35,377 nucleotides of DNA from Nocardiopsis suaedae (lineage in GTDB: Bacteria > Actinomycetota > Actinomycetes > Streptosporangiales > Streptosporangiaceae). The stretch covers positions 1-35,377 of the forward strand of contig NZ_JAQFWP010000070.1 of assembly GCF_027706745.1 (NCBI RefSeq), read 5' to 3'. The position numbers were made by a program, and so were the translations under genes. Shown here one piece after another: positions 26,883-34,564 of the stretch (positions are counted from its first letter, which is position 1; the number at the start of each line of letters is the position of its first letter). Below the pieces are notes generated by a model. It was given only the letters and a program-made list of their open reading frames with translations. It was not told where the DNA came from and did no database searches.

Positions 26883-28400
26883 TCAGCCTCCCAGGGAGAA
26901 GGTCGTCATGACCGAGGCGTGGTCCGAGGTCCACTCGTTGTCGGCGTGGTCCGGGTACACCTCCGGCTCGCCGGCCACCAGGGTCTGCGACTCCTCCACG
27001 GCGAGTGGGCCCGCGTAGTAGATGAAGTCGATGCGGTCCTGGGGCTCGTCCACCCCGGTGGCGCCGTCGCGCTTGGGGAACAGCGGCGACCAGGTGGTGC
27101 CGGGGACGTCCGCCGGGTCGGGGTGGGCCTCGCGGAAGGAGTCGGTCAGCCCGGCGTCGGTGGGCACGGTGGAGGCGGGCCAGGGGACGTCCGCGTAGCC
27201 GCAGTTCTTCTCCCGCAGCTCCTCGGTCCAGTCCAGGTGCGACGGGGAGTTGAAGTCGCCCATGAGCAGGACCGGGTCCTCGTCGGCGGCGGCCAGGTCG
27301 TCCTGCATGGCCTCGACGGTGTCGGTGATCTGCGGGGTGCGGCCGGACTCGGCCTCGCGCTCCAGGATGCGCTCGACGCTCATGCCCGAGTCGCAGGCGT
27401 CGTAGGGGCCGTAGGGGGTGTAGCCCAGGTGCACGTCCCAGACGGCGACCTCGGAGTCGGTGCCGTCCAGGGCGATCTTGACGCTCCCGGAGGCGTTGAC
27501 GGTGCCGCGCTCCTCGGTGATCGGGTAGCGGCTGATCACACCGAGGCTGCCGGAGGACTGCCAGTGGTCCCAGCCCAGGGCGTCCGCCAGGCGCTCGGCG
27601 GCCTCGCCCTCGGTCTCCTGCAGGCCGACGATGTCGGCGTCGGACTCGATGAGGTAGCGGAGCTGCTTCTCGTGGTACCCGTTCACCTGCGTGCCGGCGT
27701 GCCAGGTGTTGTAGCTCATCACGTTGAGCTCGCCGACGAGGTCCTGGTTCTCCTCGCGGACCGGGATGGCGGCGGTGATGGAGGCCGTGGAGCCGTCGGC
27801 GCCGGTGGCCTCGATCTCGACCTCGGCGTCCCTGTCACCGTCGGGCGTGCCGGTGAGGGTGCCGTCCTCGGCGACCTCGACCCAGCCGCGGCCGCCGGTC
27901 TTGCGGAAGGCGACCCCTTCGCCGCCGCCGGAGACCAGGCCGCCGACCGAGGCCTCGTAGGCGTCGCCCTCACGGGCGTTGCGCAGGGTGATGCCCTCGG
28001 TCGGGAAGGACACCGGCCGGTCGTCGGCCACGGTGAAATCGACCGGGTCGGCCAGCCAGGCGTAGCCGTCCTTCGCCAGGAGGTAGGCGGTGTAGTCGCC
28101 GGCGCGCAGCCCGGAGGTGTCGACGGTGGCCTCGCCCTGCGCGTCGGGCGCGTAGGTCCAGGCGAGGGAGGGCTCGGTGTACTCCTCGTCGACCGGCCCC
28201 TCGCCGCCGCGGTACACCCCGATCCAGTTGGTGCCGTCGGGCGCGTCCGTGCCGTAGGCGAACCGGGCCTGCTCGCCGACGGCCACCGGTCCGGCCAGGG
28301 CCAGGGTCCCCGCCTCGGCCTGCGCCGGGGCGGCCGCCCCGGCCAGGACGGCCGCGGCCGCCGCGGCGGACGCGATCGCGCGTCTCCACCAGCCTCGCAT
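26883..28400 (-). CDS. Secreted endonuclease/exonuclease/phosphatase-family enzyme with N-terminal Ig-like domains
   Basis: A 505-aa exported protein. A Sec signal peptide (MRGWWRRAIASAAAAAAVLAGAAAPAQA) ends in an AQA cleavage site. Residues ~30-125 form a beta-sandwich (FAYGTDAPDGTNWIGVYRGGEGP) seen in some secreted phosphodiesterases, and ~130-215 a second Ig-like domain (GLVSGGGEGVAFRKTGGRGWVEVAEDGTLTGTP). The EEP catalytic domain runs from ~220: LNVMSYNTWH, DIVGLQETEG, WDVHLGYTPY, LMGDFNSPSHLDW, DRIDFIYY and TSDHASV. These supply the metal and catalytic Asn, Glu, Asp and His of DNase I/sphingomyelinase-like enzymes. The substrate is a phosphodiester or phosphomonoester outside the cell, not further defined. 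ATG 28400 has GGAGG 4 bases upstream. Confidence 0.88.
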   Translation of the reverse strand: MRGWWRRAIASAAAAAAVLAGAAAPAQAEAGTLALAGPVAVGEQARFAYGTDAPDGTNWIGVYRGGEGPVDEEYTEPSLAWTYAPDAQGEATVDTSGLRAGDYTAYLLAKDGYAWLADPVDFTVADDRPVSFPTEGITLRNAREGDAYEASVGGLVSGGGEGVAFRKTGGRGWVEVAEDGTLTGTPDGDRDAEVEIEATGADGSTASITAAIPVREENQDLVGELNVMSYNTWHAGTQVNGYHEKQLRYLIESDADIVGLQETEGEAAERLADALGWDHWQSSGSLGVISRYPITEERGTVNASGSVKIALDGTDSEVAVWDVHLGYTPYGPYDACDSGMSVERILEREAESGRTPQITDTVEAMQDDLAAADEDPVLLMGDFNSPSHLDWTEELREKNCGYADVPWPASTVPTDAGLTDSFREAHPDPADVPGTTWSPLFPKRDGATGVDEPQDRIDFIYYAGPLAVEESQTLVAGEPEVYPDHADNEWTSDHASVMTTFSLGG

Positions 28401-28573
28401 CGTGCCTCCGTTCTCACTGCGCGTGCGCAGGTCGCACGCGTTGACGGCGCACGACCATCGCACAGCGCACGGCGGCCGAACCCCGGGTAACGGTTCGGAG
28501 AAGGTTACGCTCTTCCTAATCGGAAGCAGGTAAAGCGCCAGCGGAGCGCGGGGACCGGGCCAAACATCGCCGC

Positions 28574-28597
28574 CCCGGCCGCCCGGCGGCGGCCGGG
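28574..28597. other. Hairpin in the divergent spacer upstream of the monooxygenase promoter
   Basis: CCCGGCCGCC and GGCGGCCGGG form a perfect 10-bp stem with loop CGGC, just upstream of the -35 of the monooxygenase operon. It may insulate that promoter. The rest of 28401-28573 holds two tandem 11-base units starting GGTT (28492-28513) and no gene. Confidence 0.4.
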
Positions 28598-28604
28598 CGA
28601 TTCG

Positions 28605-28651
28605 TTGTGGGCTCGTCACCCCGCTGATACACTACCAAGCGTTCGCTTGGT
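28605..28651 (+). promoter_or_regulatory. Promoter of the monooxygenase operon with a TetR-type dyad operator
   Basis: TTGTGG (28605-28610) and TACACT (28628-28633) are 17 bases apart. The perfect palindrome ACCAAGCG-TT-CGCTTGGT (28634-28651) follows immediately and would cover the transcription start. Near-identical dyads lie at 34430-34447 and 34502-34519. The form and position suit a TetR-family repressor; none is encoded in the window. Confidence 0.68.
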
Positions 28652-28673
28652 TGGTACCGACCCCGGAGGCGCC

Positions 28674-29744
28674 ATGGCGTCCCTGCGCATCAGCCTGGGA
28701 TACGAGGTGGAGGTCCGCGGCCGCACCCGCGAGGTGGAGCGGCGCGCCTTCGAGAACACCCTGGCCCAGGCCGAACTCGCCGACGAGCTGGGCTATGAGG
28801 CCGCCTGGCTCGTCGAGCACCACTTCACCCGCGGCTTCTCCCACTCCTCGGCCCCCGACCTGGTGCTGGCCGCCGTCTCCCAGCGCACCCGGAACCTGCG
28901 GCTGGGGCTGGGGGTGGTGCTGCTGCCCTTCCAGCCGCCGGTGCGCACCGCCGAGCGCGTCGCCACCCTGGACGTGCTCTCCGGCGGCCGGGTGGAGTTC
29001 GGTACCGGGCGCGGCGCGTCCCCCCTGGAGTACCAGGCCTTCCAGCGGCCGTTCGAGCAGTCGCGGCGGATCTGGGAGGAGTCCCTGGACGCCGTGCTGG
29101 AGATCTGGCGGGCCGACGGCGAGCCCGTCACCCTGGACGGCCCCTACTTCCAGGTGCCCGGGGTCTCGGTGCTGCCCCGGCCGGTGCAGGAGCCCCACCC
29201 GCCGGTATGGGTGGCCTCCACCAGCCTGGAGGGGTACCTCGCCGCCGCCCGGCGCGGGCACAACCTGCTCGGCATGACCATGCTCAAGGGCCTGGACGAC
29301 GTGGCCGAGGACATCGCCGCCTACCGGCGGCAGCTGGCCGAGAGCGGCTTCGACCCGGACAGCCGCCGGGTGGCGCTGATGGTGCCCTGGCACGTGGCCC
29401 CCACCCGGGACGAGGCCCTGGAGACCGCCGCGGACGCCGTGCTCTGGTACATCCGCCGCCAGGTCAACCTGGTGACCCCGCCGGGCTACTACGACGCCCG
29501 GCACGCCACCCACCGGGTGCTCGGCCAGCTCGCCGCGGGCATGGCGCCCGAGGAGGCGCTCGACGTGCTGCGCGAGCACCACATGGTGGTGATCGACGAC
29601 GTGGCCGGATCGCGCGAGGCGGTGCGGCGCATCGCCGAGGCCGGCGCCACCGACCTGCTGCTGCAGGCGCAGGTGGGCGGGCTGGCCCACGAGCACGTGT
29701 GCAACTGCCTGAAGCTGTTCCGACAGGAGGTGGCGCCCTCGTGA
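28674..29744 (+). CDS. Luciferase-like flavin-dependent monooxygenase (LLM family)
   Basis: A 356-aa TIM-barrel enzyme of the bacterial luciferase-like group. Typical segments are ISLGYEVEVRG, AQAELADELGYEAAWLVEHHFTRGFSHSSAPDLVLAAVSQRTRNLRLGLGVVLLPFQPPVRTAERVATLDVLSGGRVEFGTGRGAS and HPPVWVASTSLEGYLAAARRGHNLLGM, then a C-terminal ADAVLWYIRRQ and LLLQAQVGG. Such proteins use FMNH2 (from a separate reductase) or F420. A flavin reductase carrying the same operator sits at 34565, favouring a two-component FMN system. ATG 28674 has GGAGG 4 bases upstream. The stop overlaps the next start. The substrate is unknown; CoA-linked neighbours suggest a CoA thioester or its precursor. Confidence 0.87.
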   Translation: MASLRISLGYEVEVRGRTREVERRAFENTLAQAELADELGYEAAWLVEHHFTRGFSHSSAPDLVLAAVSQRTRNLRLGLGVVLLPFQPPVRTAERVATLDVLSGGRVEFGTGRGASPLEYQAFQRPFEQSRRIWEESLDAVLEIWRADGEPVTLDGPYFQVPGVSVLPRPVQEPHPPVWVASTSLEGYLAAARRGHNLLGMTMLKGLDDVAEDIAAYRRQLAESGFDPDSRRVALMVPWHVAPTRDEALETAADAVLWYIRRQVNLVTPPGYYDARHATHRVLGQLAAGMAPEEALDVLREHHMVVIDDVAGSREAVRRIAEAGATDLLLQAQVGGLAHEHVCNCLKLFRQEVAPS

Positions 29745-30856
29745 GCGGGCGGACATGGATCCGGGCCGACCTCCCCGGGCCCGGGACGGCCCCCGACCCG
29801 GAGGGCGAACTGCTGCTGCTCGGACCCGACGGCGTGCCCGGCGCCGCCCTGGGACGGGACGACCGGGTCTGCGCCACCGAGCTGGGCTGCTCCCTGATGG
29901 CCCGGGCCGGGGTGGCCTGGGGCGACCGGGTGGCGGTGGCGCTCAGCGCCGAGGGCGACCAGACCGGTGCCCTGGTGGCCGAGTCCGCCGCCAACGCCGG
30001 GGGCCGGACCGCGGTGCTCGGCCCGCGCGGACGGATGCGGTCGCACGCCGCGATGCGGGCGATGGACGCCACGGTGCTGGTGGCCACCCCGTGCGGGGCG
30101 GCCGACCTGCTGGCCCGGCTGCACATGGAGTTCCAGGCCGACCCGCTGGACCTCGGCCTGCGGCGGATCCTGCTGGCCGGGGAGATCGCCCCGGACGCGC
30201 TGCGGCGGCGGCTGGCCGCCGAGTTCGGGGCCGAGGTCGGCGACCTGTTCATCGACCCTCTGCTGCAGGTGCCCGTCGCCTACCGGCCGTTCGGGACCGA
30301 GGGCGCCGACGGGTTCGAGGCCGCGCTGTCCGGGACGATCGGGCTGGCGCCGCTGGACGCCGACACCGTGTACGAGCCGCCCTACCCGGCCGGGACGGCG
30401 GAGATCGTGACGCTGCCCGACTGGCGCCCGAAGTTCCACGGGATGGTGGTGCGCACCGGGTTCACCGCCGAGCCCGCCGCGGGCGCCACCGCGGTCCCCG
30501 TCCCCTCGGGGACCGTCGGCGAGCGCGTCCTGGTGCGGGGGCGGTGGCTGCCGCTGCCGCGCCTGGAGCGCGAGCTGGCGCGGGTCGACGGGATCGGTGC
30601 CTGGGAGCTGCGGGTGTCCCGCCCCGGGACGCTCGACCTGGCCGAGCTGCGTGTGGCCTTCAGCCGGGCCTCCCTCATCGGCGACCGCATGTGGACGGCG
30701 CGCATCGAGCAGGCGCTGGCGTCGTTCTCCCCCGTGCGGATCGCGGTCGTGGTGGAGGACGAGGCGCGGGACGAGGGCGGCGCGGGCCGGCTCACCGATG
30801 AGCGCGGGCACCACCTGGCGCGCGACAGGGGCGACGCGCGGGCCCGCACCGGCTGA
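29741..30856 (+). CDS. Degenerate PaaK-like adenylate-forming protein
   Basis: This 371-aa protein has the look of phenylacetate-CoA-ligase-type enzymes without their catalytic motifs. Resembling PaaK are GVAWGDRVAVALSAEGDQTGALVAESAANAGGRTAVLGPRGRMRSHAAMRAMDATVLVATPCGAADLLARL, the helix-turn RRILLAGEIAPDALRRRLAAEFGAEVGDLFIDPLLQVPVAY (in PaaK, FGGE and YGLSE sites) and a C-terminal RLERELARVDGIGAWELRVSRPG-like domain. Missing are the Thr/Ser/Gly-rich ATP loop, a YGxxE motif, a TGD motif and the usual C-terminal lysine context. It may be a scaffold or regulatory partner, a specialised enzyme, or a decaying gene, though the frame is intact. GTG 29741 overlaps the monooxygenase stop (GTGA), so synthesis should be coupled. 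Confidence 0.68.
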   Translation: MSGRTWIRADLPGPGTAPDPEGELLLLGPDGVPGAALGRDDRVCATELGCSLMARAGVAWGDRVAVALSAEGDQTGALVAESAANAGGRTAVLGPRGRMRSHAAMRAMDATVLVATPCGAADLLARLHMEFQADPLDLGLRRILLAGEIAPDALRRRLAAEFGAEVGDLFIDPLLQVPVAYRPFGTEGADGFEAALSGTIGLAPLDADTVYEPPYPAGTAEIVTLPDWRPKFHGMVVRTGFTAEPAAGATAVPVPSGTVGERVLVRGRWLPLPRLERELARVDGIGAWELRVSRPGTLDLAELRVAFSRASLIGDRMWTARIEQALASFSPVRIAVVVEDEARDEGGAGRLTDERGHHLARDRGDARARTG

Positions 30857-30888
30857 CACCGCCCCGCGGCATGCGAGGAGGACCCCCC

Positions 30889-32601
30889 ATGGCCCAGTCC
30901 CCCGAACCTCCCGTCTCCCCCGCGTCCCCTCCCGTCCCCGACCCCACCGCCTTCCCTCCCCTCCCCGAGGGGTGGACCACCCTGCCGCGGATGCTGCGCG
31001 GCCGGGCGCGCCGCACCCCCGGGGCGGTGCTGCTGGCCGCCGACGGCGAGTGGCTGACCGCCGAGGACCTGGCGGCGCGGGCGCGGCGGATCGGCCGGGC
31101 GCTGATCGCCTCCGGTGTGCGGCCGGGCGACCGGGTCGCGCTGATGGCGCCCAACTCCCCCGCCTGGGGCGCGGCCGCGTTCGGGGTGTGGGAGGCGGGG
31201 GCCGTGCTGGTGCCGCTGTCGACCCGCTACAAGGGGCTGGAGGCGGGCGGGCTGCTGCGCCGCACGGGCGCGCGGGTGCTGATGTGCGCCGAGCGGTTCC
31301 GGGACACGCCGTCCACCGGGGCCATCGGCCGGGCCGAAGGGCGGCCGGAGGGCGGGCGCCCCTTCGCCGGGCTTCCCGGGCTGGCCGAGGCGGTGCTGCT
31401 GGACGTGGAACCCGGCGGGCCGGAGGCGCGGCGCGAGGGCACGGTGGCCTTCGCGGCGTTCCTGGACCGGGCCGGGGCGGTCCCCGAAGCGGCGGCGGAG
31501 GAGCGCGCGCTGGGGGCGGGCGGCGGCGACCTGGCCGAGGTGCTGGCGACCTCGGGGACCACGGGCGAGCCCAAGGGGGTCATGATCCCGCACGGACAAT
31601 TGTTGCGGGGGTACTGGGACTGGGCCTCGGTGGTGGGCCTGGACGGGGAGGACCGGTACCCGGTCATCGCGCCGTTCTCGCACGGGTTCGGAGTGAACGC
31701 GGGGCTGCTGGCGGGGGTGATGCGCGGGGCGCGGCTGCTGCCGCAGGCCGTCTTCGACCCCGGCGGGCTGGCCGGTCTCATCGCCGATGAGGGGGCGACG
31801 GTGCTGGCGGGGCCGCCGACCCTGTTCCAGGGGCTGCTGGCGCGGCGGGCCGCCGGGGAGCGGTTCCCCGCGCTGCGGGTCGGCATCTGCGGGGCCGCGT
31901 CGGTGCCGCCGGAGCTGGTGCGGCGGCTCCTCGACGAGGGCGTGGTGCGGCGGATGGTCAACGCCTACGGGCTGATCGAGGGGACGGTGGTCTCCATGAC
32001 CCGGGAGGGCGACCCGGTGGAGGTGGTGGCCGGGTCCGCCGGGCGGCCGATGCCGGGCGTGCAGGTCGAGGTGGTGGACGAGAAGGGCGGGCCGCTGCCG
32101 CCGGGGGCGCGCGGGGAGATCCTGGTCGGCGGGTCCGGGGTGATGGACGGCTACTGGGGGGACCCCGGGCGCACGGCCGAGGCGGTCGACGGGCGGGGGC
32201 GGCTGCGCACCGGGGACGTGGGCGTCATGAGCGAGCGCGGCGACCTGTCGGTGGTGGACCGGAAGAAGGACGTGTTCACCGTGGGCGGGTTCAGCGCCTA
32301 CCCGGCGGAGATCGAAGCGCTGCTGGTGCGCTGCCCGCTGGTGGCGGCGGCGGCGGTCCTGCCGGTGCCGGACGAGCGGCTGGGCGAGGTGGGATGCGCG
32401 TTCGTGGTGCCCGCGGACGGCGGCGCGGGCGCCTCCGCCGCGGACACGGCGTCCGAGGTCACCGCCTGGGCCAGGGAGAACATGGCGAACTACAAGGTGC
32501 CGCGGAGGGTGGTGGCGGTGGAGTCGCTGCCGGTCAGCGCGAACGGCAAGACGGACAAGGCGGCCCTGGCGCGGCGCCTTGCCGACGGGCGGGAGAGGTG
32601 A
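30889..32601 (+). CDS. Acyl-CoA synthetase / AMP-dependent CoA ligase
   Basis: A 570-aa ANL-superfamily enzyme that activates a carboxylic acid as acyl-AMP and transfers it to CoA. All core motifs are present: ATP loop LATSGTTGEPKGVMIPH, YGLIEGTVVSMT (YGxxE variant), RTGDVGVMSERGDLSVVDRKKDVFTVGGFSAYPAEIEALL (A7-A8 and hinge) and SANGKTDKAALARRL with the C-terminal catalytic lysine. Upstream are the family helices (WTTLPRMLRGRARRTPGAVLLAADG, then VRPGDRVALMAPNSPAWGAAAFGVWEAGAVLVPLSTRYKG). The sub-type resembles medium/long or cyclic-acid ligases such as FadD3, but the substrate is not readable. ATG 30889 has GAGGAGG 7 bases upstream. It is third in the operon begun by the monooxygenase. Confidence 0.92.
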   Translation: MAQSPEPPVSPASPPVPDPTAFPPLPEGWTTLPRMLRGRARRTPGAVLLAADGEWLTAEDLAARARRIGRALIASGVRPGDRVALMAPNSPAWGAAAFGVWEAGAVLVPLSTRYKGLEAGGLLRRTGARVLMCAERFRDTPSTGAIGRAEGRPEGGRPFAGLPGLAEAVLLDVEPGGPEARREGTVAFAAFLDRAGAVPEAAAEERALGAGGGDLAEVLATSGTTGEPKGVMIPHGQLLRGYWDWASVVGLDGEDRYPVIAPFSHGFGVNAGLLAGVMRGARLLPQAVFDPGGLAGLIADEGATVLAGPPTLFQGLLARRAAGERFPALRVGICGAASVPPELVRRLLDEGVVRRMVNAYGLIEGTVVSMTREGDPVEVVAGSAGRPMPGVQVEVVDEKGGPLPPGARGEILVGGSGVMDGYWGDPGRTAEAVDGRGRLRTGDVGVMSERGDLSVVDRKKDVFTVGGFSAYPAEIEALLVRCPLVAAAAVLPVPDERLGEVGCAFVVPADGGAGASAADTASEVTAWARENMANYKVPRRVVAVESLPVSANGKTDKAALARRLADGRER

Positions 32602-32636
32602 CGGGGCGGACCGTTACGGGCGAGGTCCGCCCCGTC
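32600..32636. terminator. Bidirectional terminator between convergent CoA ligase and DUF35 genes
   Basis: GACGGGGCGGACC (32600-32612) and its complement (32624-32636) form a perfect 13-bp stem around an 11-nt loop. The left arm begins inside the ligase stop codon; the right arm ends 14 bases past the DUF35 stop. Confidence 0.75.
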
Positions 32637-32650
32637 GGGAGCACCCGGCG

Positions 32651-33163
32651 TCACTCGCGCGGGCGCCAGTCGACGACCTTGGTGAACGCGCCGCCGCCGG
32701 TAGGCGCCCCGGCTCCCGGGGCCGGCCCCGTGTCGGTGAAGACCGCCTCGACCGGCTGGCCGCGGCGCAGGTCGCCCGGGTCGGCACCGACCAGGCGGCC
32801 CCAGCAGTACAGCGCCGGACCGTCGTCCAGGGCCACCCGCAGCACCGTGTAGGGGGCCTCGAACGCGGGATGGAAGGTGCGGCGTGTGACGGTCCAGCCG
32901 TCGACGGTCCCGGTGCCGGTGCCTTCGCGCCACTCCCACTCCAGGGACAGGCACACGGCGCACACCTCCCTCGCGGGGAAGCGCGGGGTCCGGCAGTCGG
33001 CGCAGTACTGGACGAGGAAGCGCCCCTCCCCGACCGCCTCCCACCAGTAGGCGGAGTCCCGGTCCGCGCCGGGGCGGGGGCGCGGCGCGGCGGCCCCGCG
33101 CCCGTCCCGCCGCCGACCGTCCTGGTCCCGGACGTCCTGCCGAAGGCTCTGCGTTCGGTTCAT
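32651..33163 (-). CDS. DUF35 Zn-ribbon/OB-fold protein, partner of a thiolase-like enzyme
   Basis: A 170-aa protein with an N-terminal helix (DRDSAYWWEAVGEGRFLVQYC), a four-cysteine zinc ribbon (YCADCRTPRFPAREVCAVC) and an OB fold (WREGTGTGTVDGWTVTRRTFHPAFEAPYTVLRVALDDGPALYCWGRLVGA, then RRGQPVEAVF). DUF35 proteins pair with thiolase-fold proteins; in actinobacterial steroid side-chain degradation such a pair forms an aldolase (Ltp2 with ChsH2's DUF35 domain). Here the thiolase-like gene lies 49 bases upstream on the same strand. ATG 33163 has GGAGGTG 4 bases upstream. The N-terminal ~30 residues are charged and low-complexity. Confidence 0.9.
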   Translation of the reverse strand: MNRTQSLRQDVRDQDGRRRDGRGAAAPRPRPGADRDSAYWWEAVGEGRFLVQYCADCRTPRFPAREVCAVCLSLEWEWREGTGTGTVDGWTVTRRTFHPAFEAPYTVLRVALDDGPALYCWGRLVGADPGDLRRGQPVEAVFTDTGPAPGAGAPTGGGAFTKVVDWRPRE

Positions 33164-33212
33164 CGGTCACCTCCGCGGTGAGCGTCGTAGGGGCGCGCCG
33201 CCCAGGGGGCGG

Positions 33213-34394
33213 TCACCGCCCCGCGGTCAGCAGGAGGGCTGACGTGCCCGCCAGGACATAGCCCGGCTGACCGGTGGACAGGGCCACTTCGGCGCCGTCG
33301 ACCTGGCGCGGGCCCGCGTCGCCGCGGAGCTGGCCGACGGCCTCGGCGACGTGGTTGATACCGTGCACGTACCCCTCGGACAGGAATCCCCCGTGCGTGT
33401 TCACCGGCAGCTCTCCCCCGATTCCCAGGGCCTCCGAGGCGGCGAAGGGGCCGCCTTCGCCTTTCCGGCAGAAGCCGTAGTCCTCCAGTTGCACGACCAC
33501 CGTCCAGGTGAAGCAGTCGTAGAGCTCCGCGAGGTCGACGTCGTCGGGGCCCAGGCCGGCCATTGCGTACAGGCGCGGGGCCAGGCGCGCGGCGGACGAG
33601 GTCGTCAGGTCGTCGCCCAGGCCGCCGGGGGCGGGCGGGGAATAGGTCGAGTGGCCTCCGGCCCAGGCCGCAGCGGCGATGTCCACGGGCGGCCTGCGCA
33701 GGTCGCGGGCGCGTTCGGCGGAGGTGACGACCAGGGCGCAGGCACCGTCGGTCTCCAGGCAGCAGTCCAGCAGGCGGAACGGCTCCGAGACCCAGGGCGA
33801 GGCGAGGTAGTCGTCGAGGGTGATGGGGTCGCGCTTGAGCGCGCGCGGGTTGGCGGCGGCGTTGGCGCGCTGGCGGACAGCGATCGCCCCGAGGTGTTCG
33901 TGGGTGGTGCCGTAGGCCTGCATGTGGGCGCGGGCGGGGACGGCGTAGTGCTGGACGGGCGCGAGAAGCCCATAGGGGGCCTGGTATTGCAGGTCGAACG
34001 CGCCCGCGGGGGCGCGGCCCTGCCCGCCCATGCGGAACTCGGAGCGCGCGTTGATGGCGCGGTAGCAGACGACGACGTCGGCGATTCCCGCGGCGACGGC
34101 CAGAGCCGCTTGGCCGATGACGGCGTGCGAGACCCCGCCGCCGCCGAACTGGTCGAGGTGCCAGGCGGGGTCGGTGATTCCGAGGGCGGGGCCCACGACC
34201 CATGGGGGGCTGGAGTCGCCGACCCGGTGGGTGGCGATACCGTCGACGTCGCCGATGCCCAGCCCGGCGTCGTCGAGGGCGGTGAGCACCGCGCGGCAGG
34301 CGAGGGCGGTGGTGCTGATACCGGAGTCGCGGCTGAACGGGGTGGTGCCCACCCCGGCCAGCGAGGCCGCTCCGCTCAGTCCCGTTCCCGCCAC
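33213..34394 (-). CDS. Thiolase-fold protein without the catalytic cysteines (Ltp2/SCP-x-like, probable aldolase)
   Basis: A 393-aa thiolase-superfamily protein of the lipid-transfer/non-specific group: GVGTTPFSRDSGISTTALACRAVLTALDDAGL, then HLDQFGGGGVSHAVIGQAALAVAAGIADVVVCYRAINARSE, LLDCCLETDGACALVVTSAERA, DVDLAELYDCFTWTVVVQLEDYGFCRKGEGG and PVNTHGGFLSEGYVHGINHVAEAVGQLRG. The nucleophilic cysteine expected in the GGG-S-H stretch and the second cysteine expected in the C-terminal GQPG stretch are both absent; the NxHGG motif is kept. That pattern fits retro-aldolases such as Ltp2, which use tyrosines, rather than true thiolases. GTG 34394 follows GGGGAGG. A consensus -35 and an operator lie upstream. 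It is followed by DUF35, its likely partner. Confidence 0.85.
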   Translation of the reverse strand: MAGTGLSGAASLAGVGTTPFSRDSGISTTALACRAVLTALDDAGLGIGDVDGIATHRVGDSSPPWVVGPALGITDPAWHLDQFGGGGVSHAVIGQAALAVAAGIADVVVCYRAINARSEFRMGGQGRAPAGAFDLQYQAPYGLLAPVQHYAVPARAHMQAYGTTHEHLGAIAVRQRANAAANPRALKRDPITLDDYLASPWVSEPFRLLDCCLETDGACALVVTSAERARDLRRPPVDIAAAAWAGGHSTYSPPAPGGLGDDLTTSSAARLAPRLYAMAGLGPDDVDLAELYDCFTWTVVVQLEDYGFCRKGEGGPFAASEALGIGGELPVNTHGGFLSEGYVHGINHVAEAVGQLRGDAGPRQVDGAEVALSTGQPGYVLAGTSALLLTAGR

Positions 34395-34422
34395 GGCCGC
34401 CTCCCCGGTCCGGTCCCCTCCG

Positions 34423-34452
34423 AGTCAAGACCGAGCAAACGCTTGGTGTCAA
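34423..34452 (-). promoter_or_regulatory. Promoter of the thiolase-DUF35 unit with an operator in its spacer
   Basis: On the minus strand a perfect TTGACA (34452-34447) is followed after 18 bases by a weak -10, TTGACT (34428-34423). The spacer is filled by the dyad ACCGAGC-AAAC-GCTTGGT (34430-34447, plus-strand reading), differing by one half-site base from the dyad at 28634. Repressor binding here would exclude RNA polymerase. Confidence 0.6.
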
Positions 34453-34469
34453 GAGGGCGACCCCGGCGG

Positions 34470-34519
34470 GTGACGGGGCGGGCTTCGGCGAGTAGGATGA
34501 AACCAAGCAAGCGCTTGGG
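34470..34519 (+). promoter_or_regulatory. Promoter of the flavin-reductase gene with an operator at the start site
   Basis: GTGACG (34470-34475) and TAGGAT (34493-34498) are 17 bases apart. The dyad ACCAAGC-AAGC-GCTTGGG (34502-34519) follows the -10 by three bases, the same geometry as at the monooxygenase promoter. It is back-to-back with the thiolase promoter. Confidence 0.6.
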
Positions 34520-34564
34520 AGATACCGAGGGGGCGACCCCGGCCGAGGACAGGAGGGCAGGCCC

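Noticed and set aside
33213-34394. Ordinary acetyl-CoA acetyltransferase
   Set aside because: Both cysteines of the thiolase active site are missing at their expected positions, and the DUF35 neighbour favours an Ltp2-like aldolase.
28634-34519. KstR2 or KstR cholesterol-regulon operators
   Set aside because: KstR2 sites are ACAAG-type half-sites with a 2-base spacer and KstR sites have an AAC-GTT core; the dyad here is CCAAGC-N4-GCTTGG, a different spacing and core.
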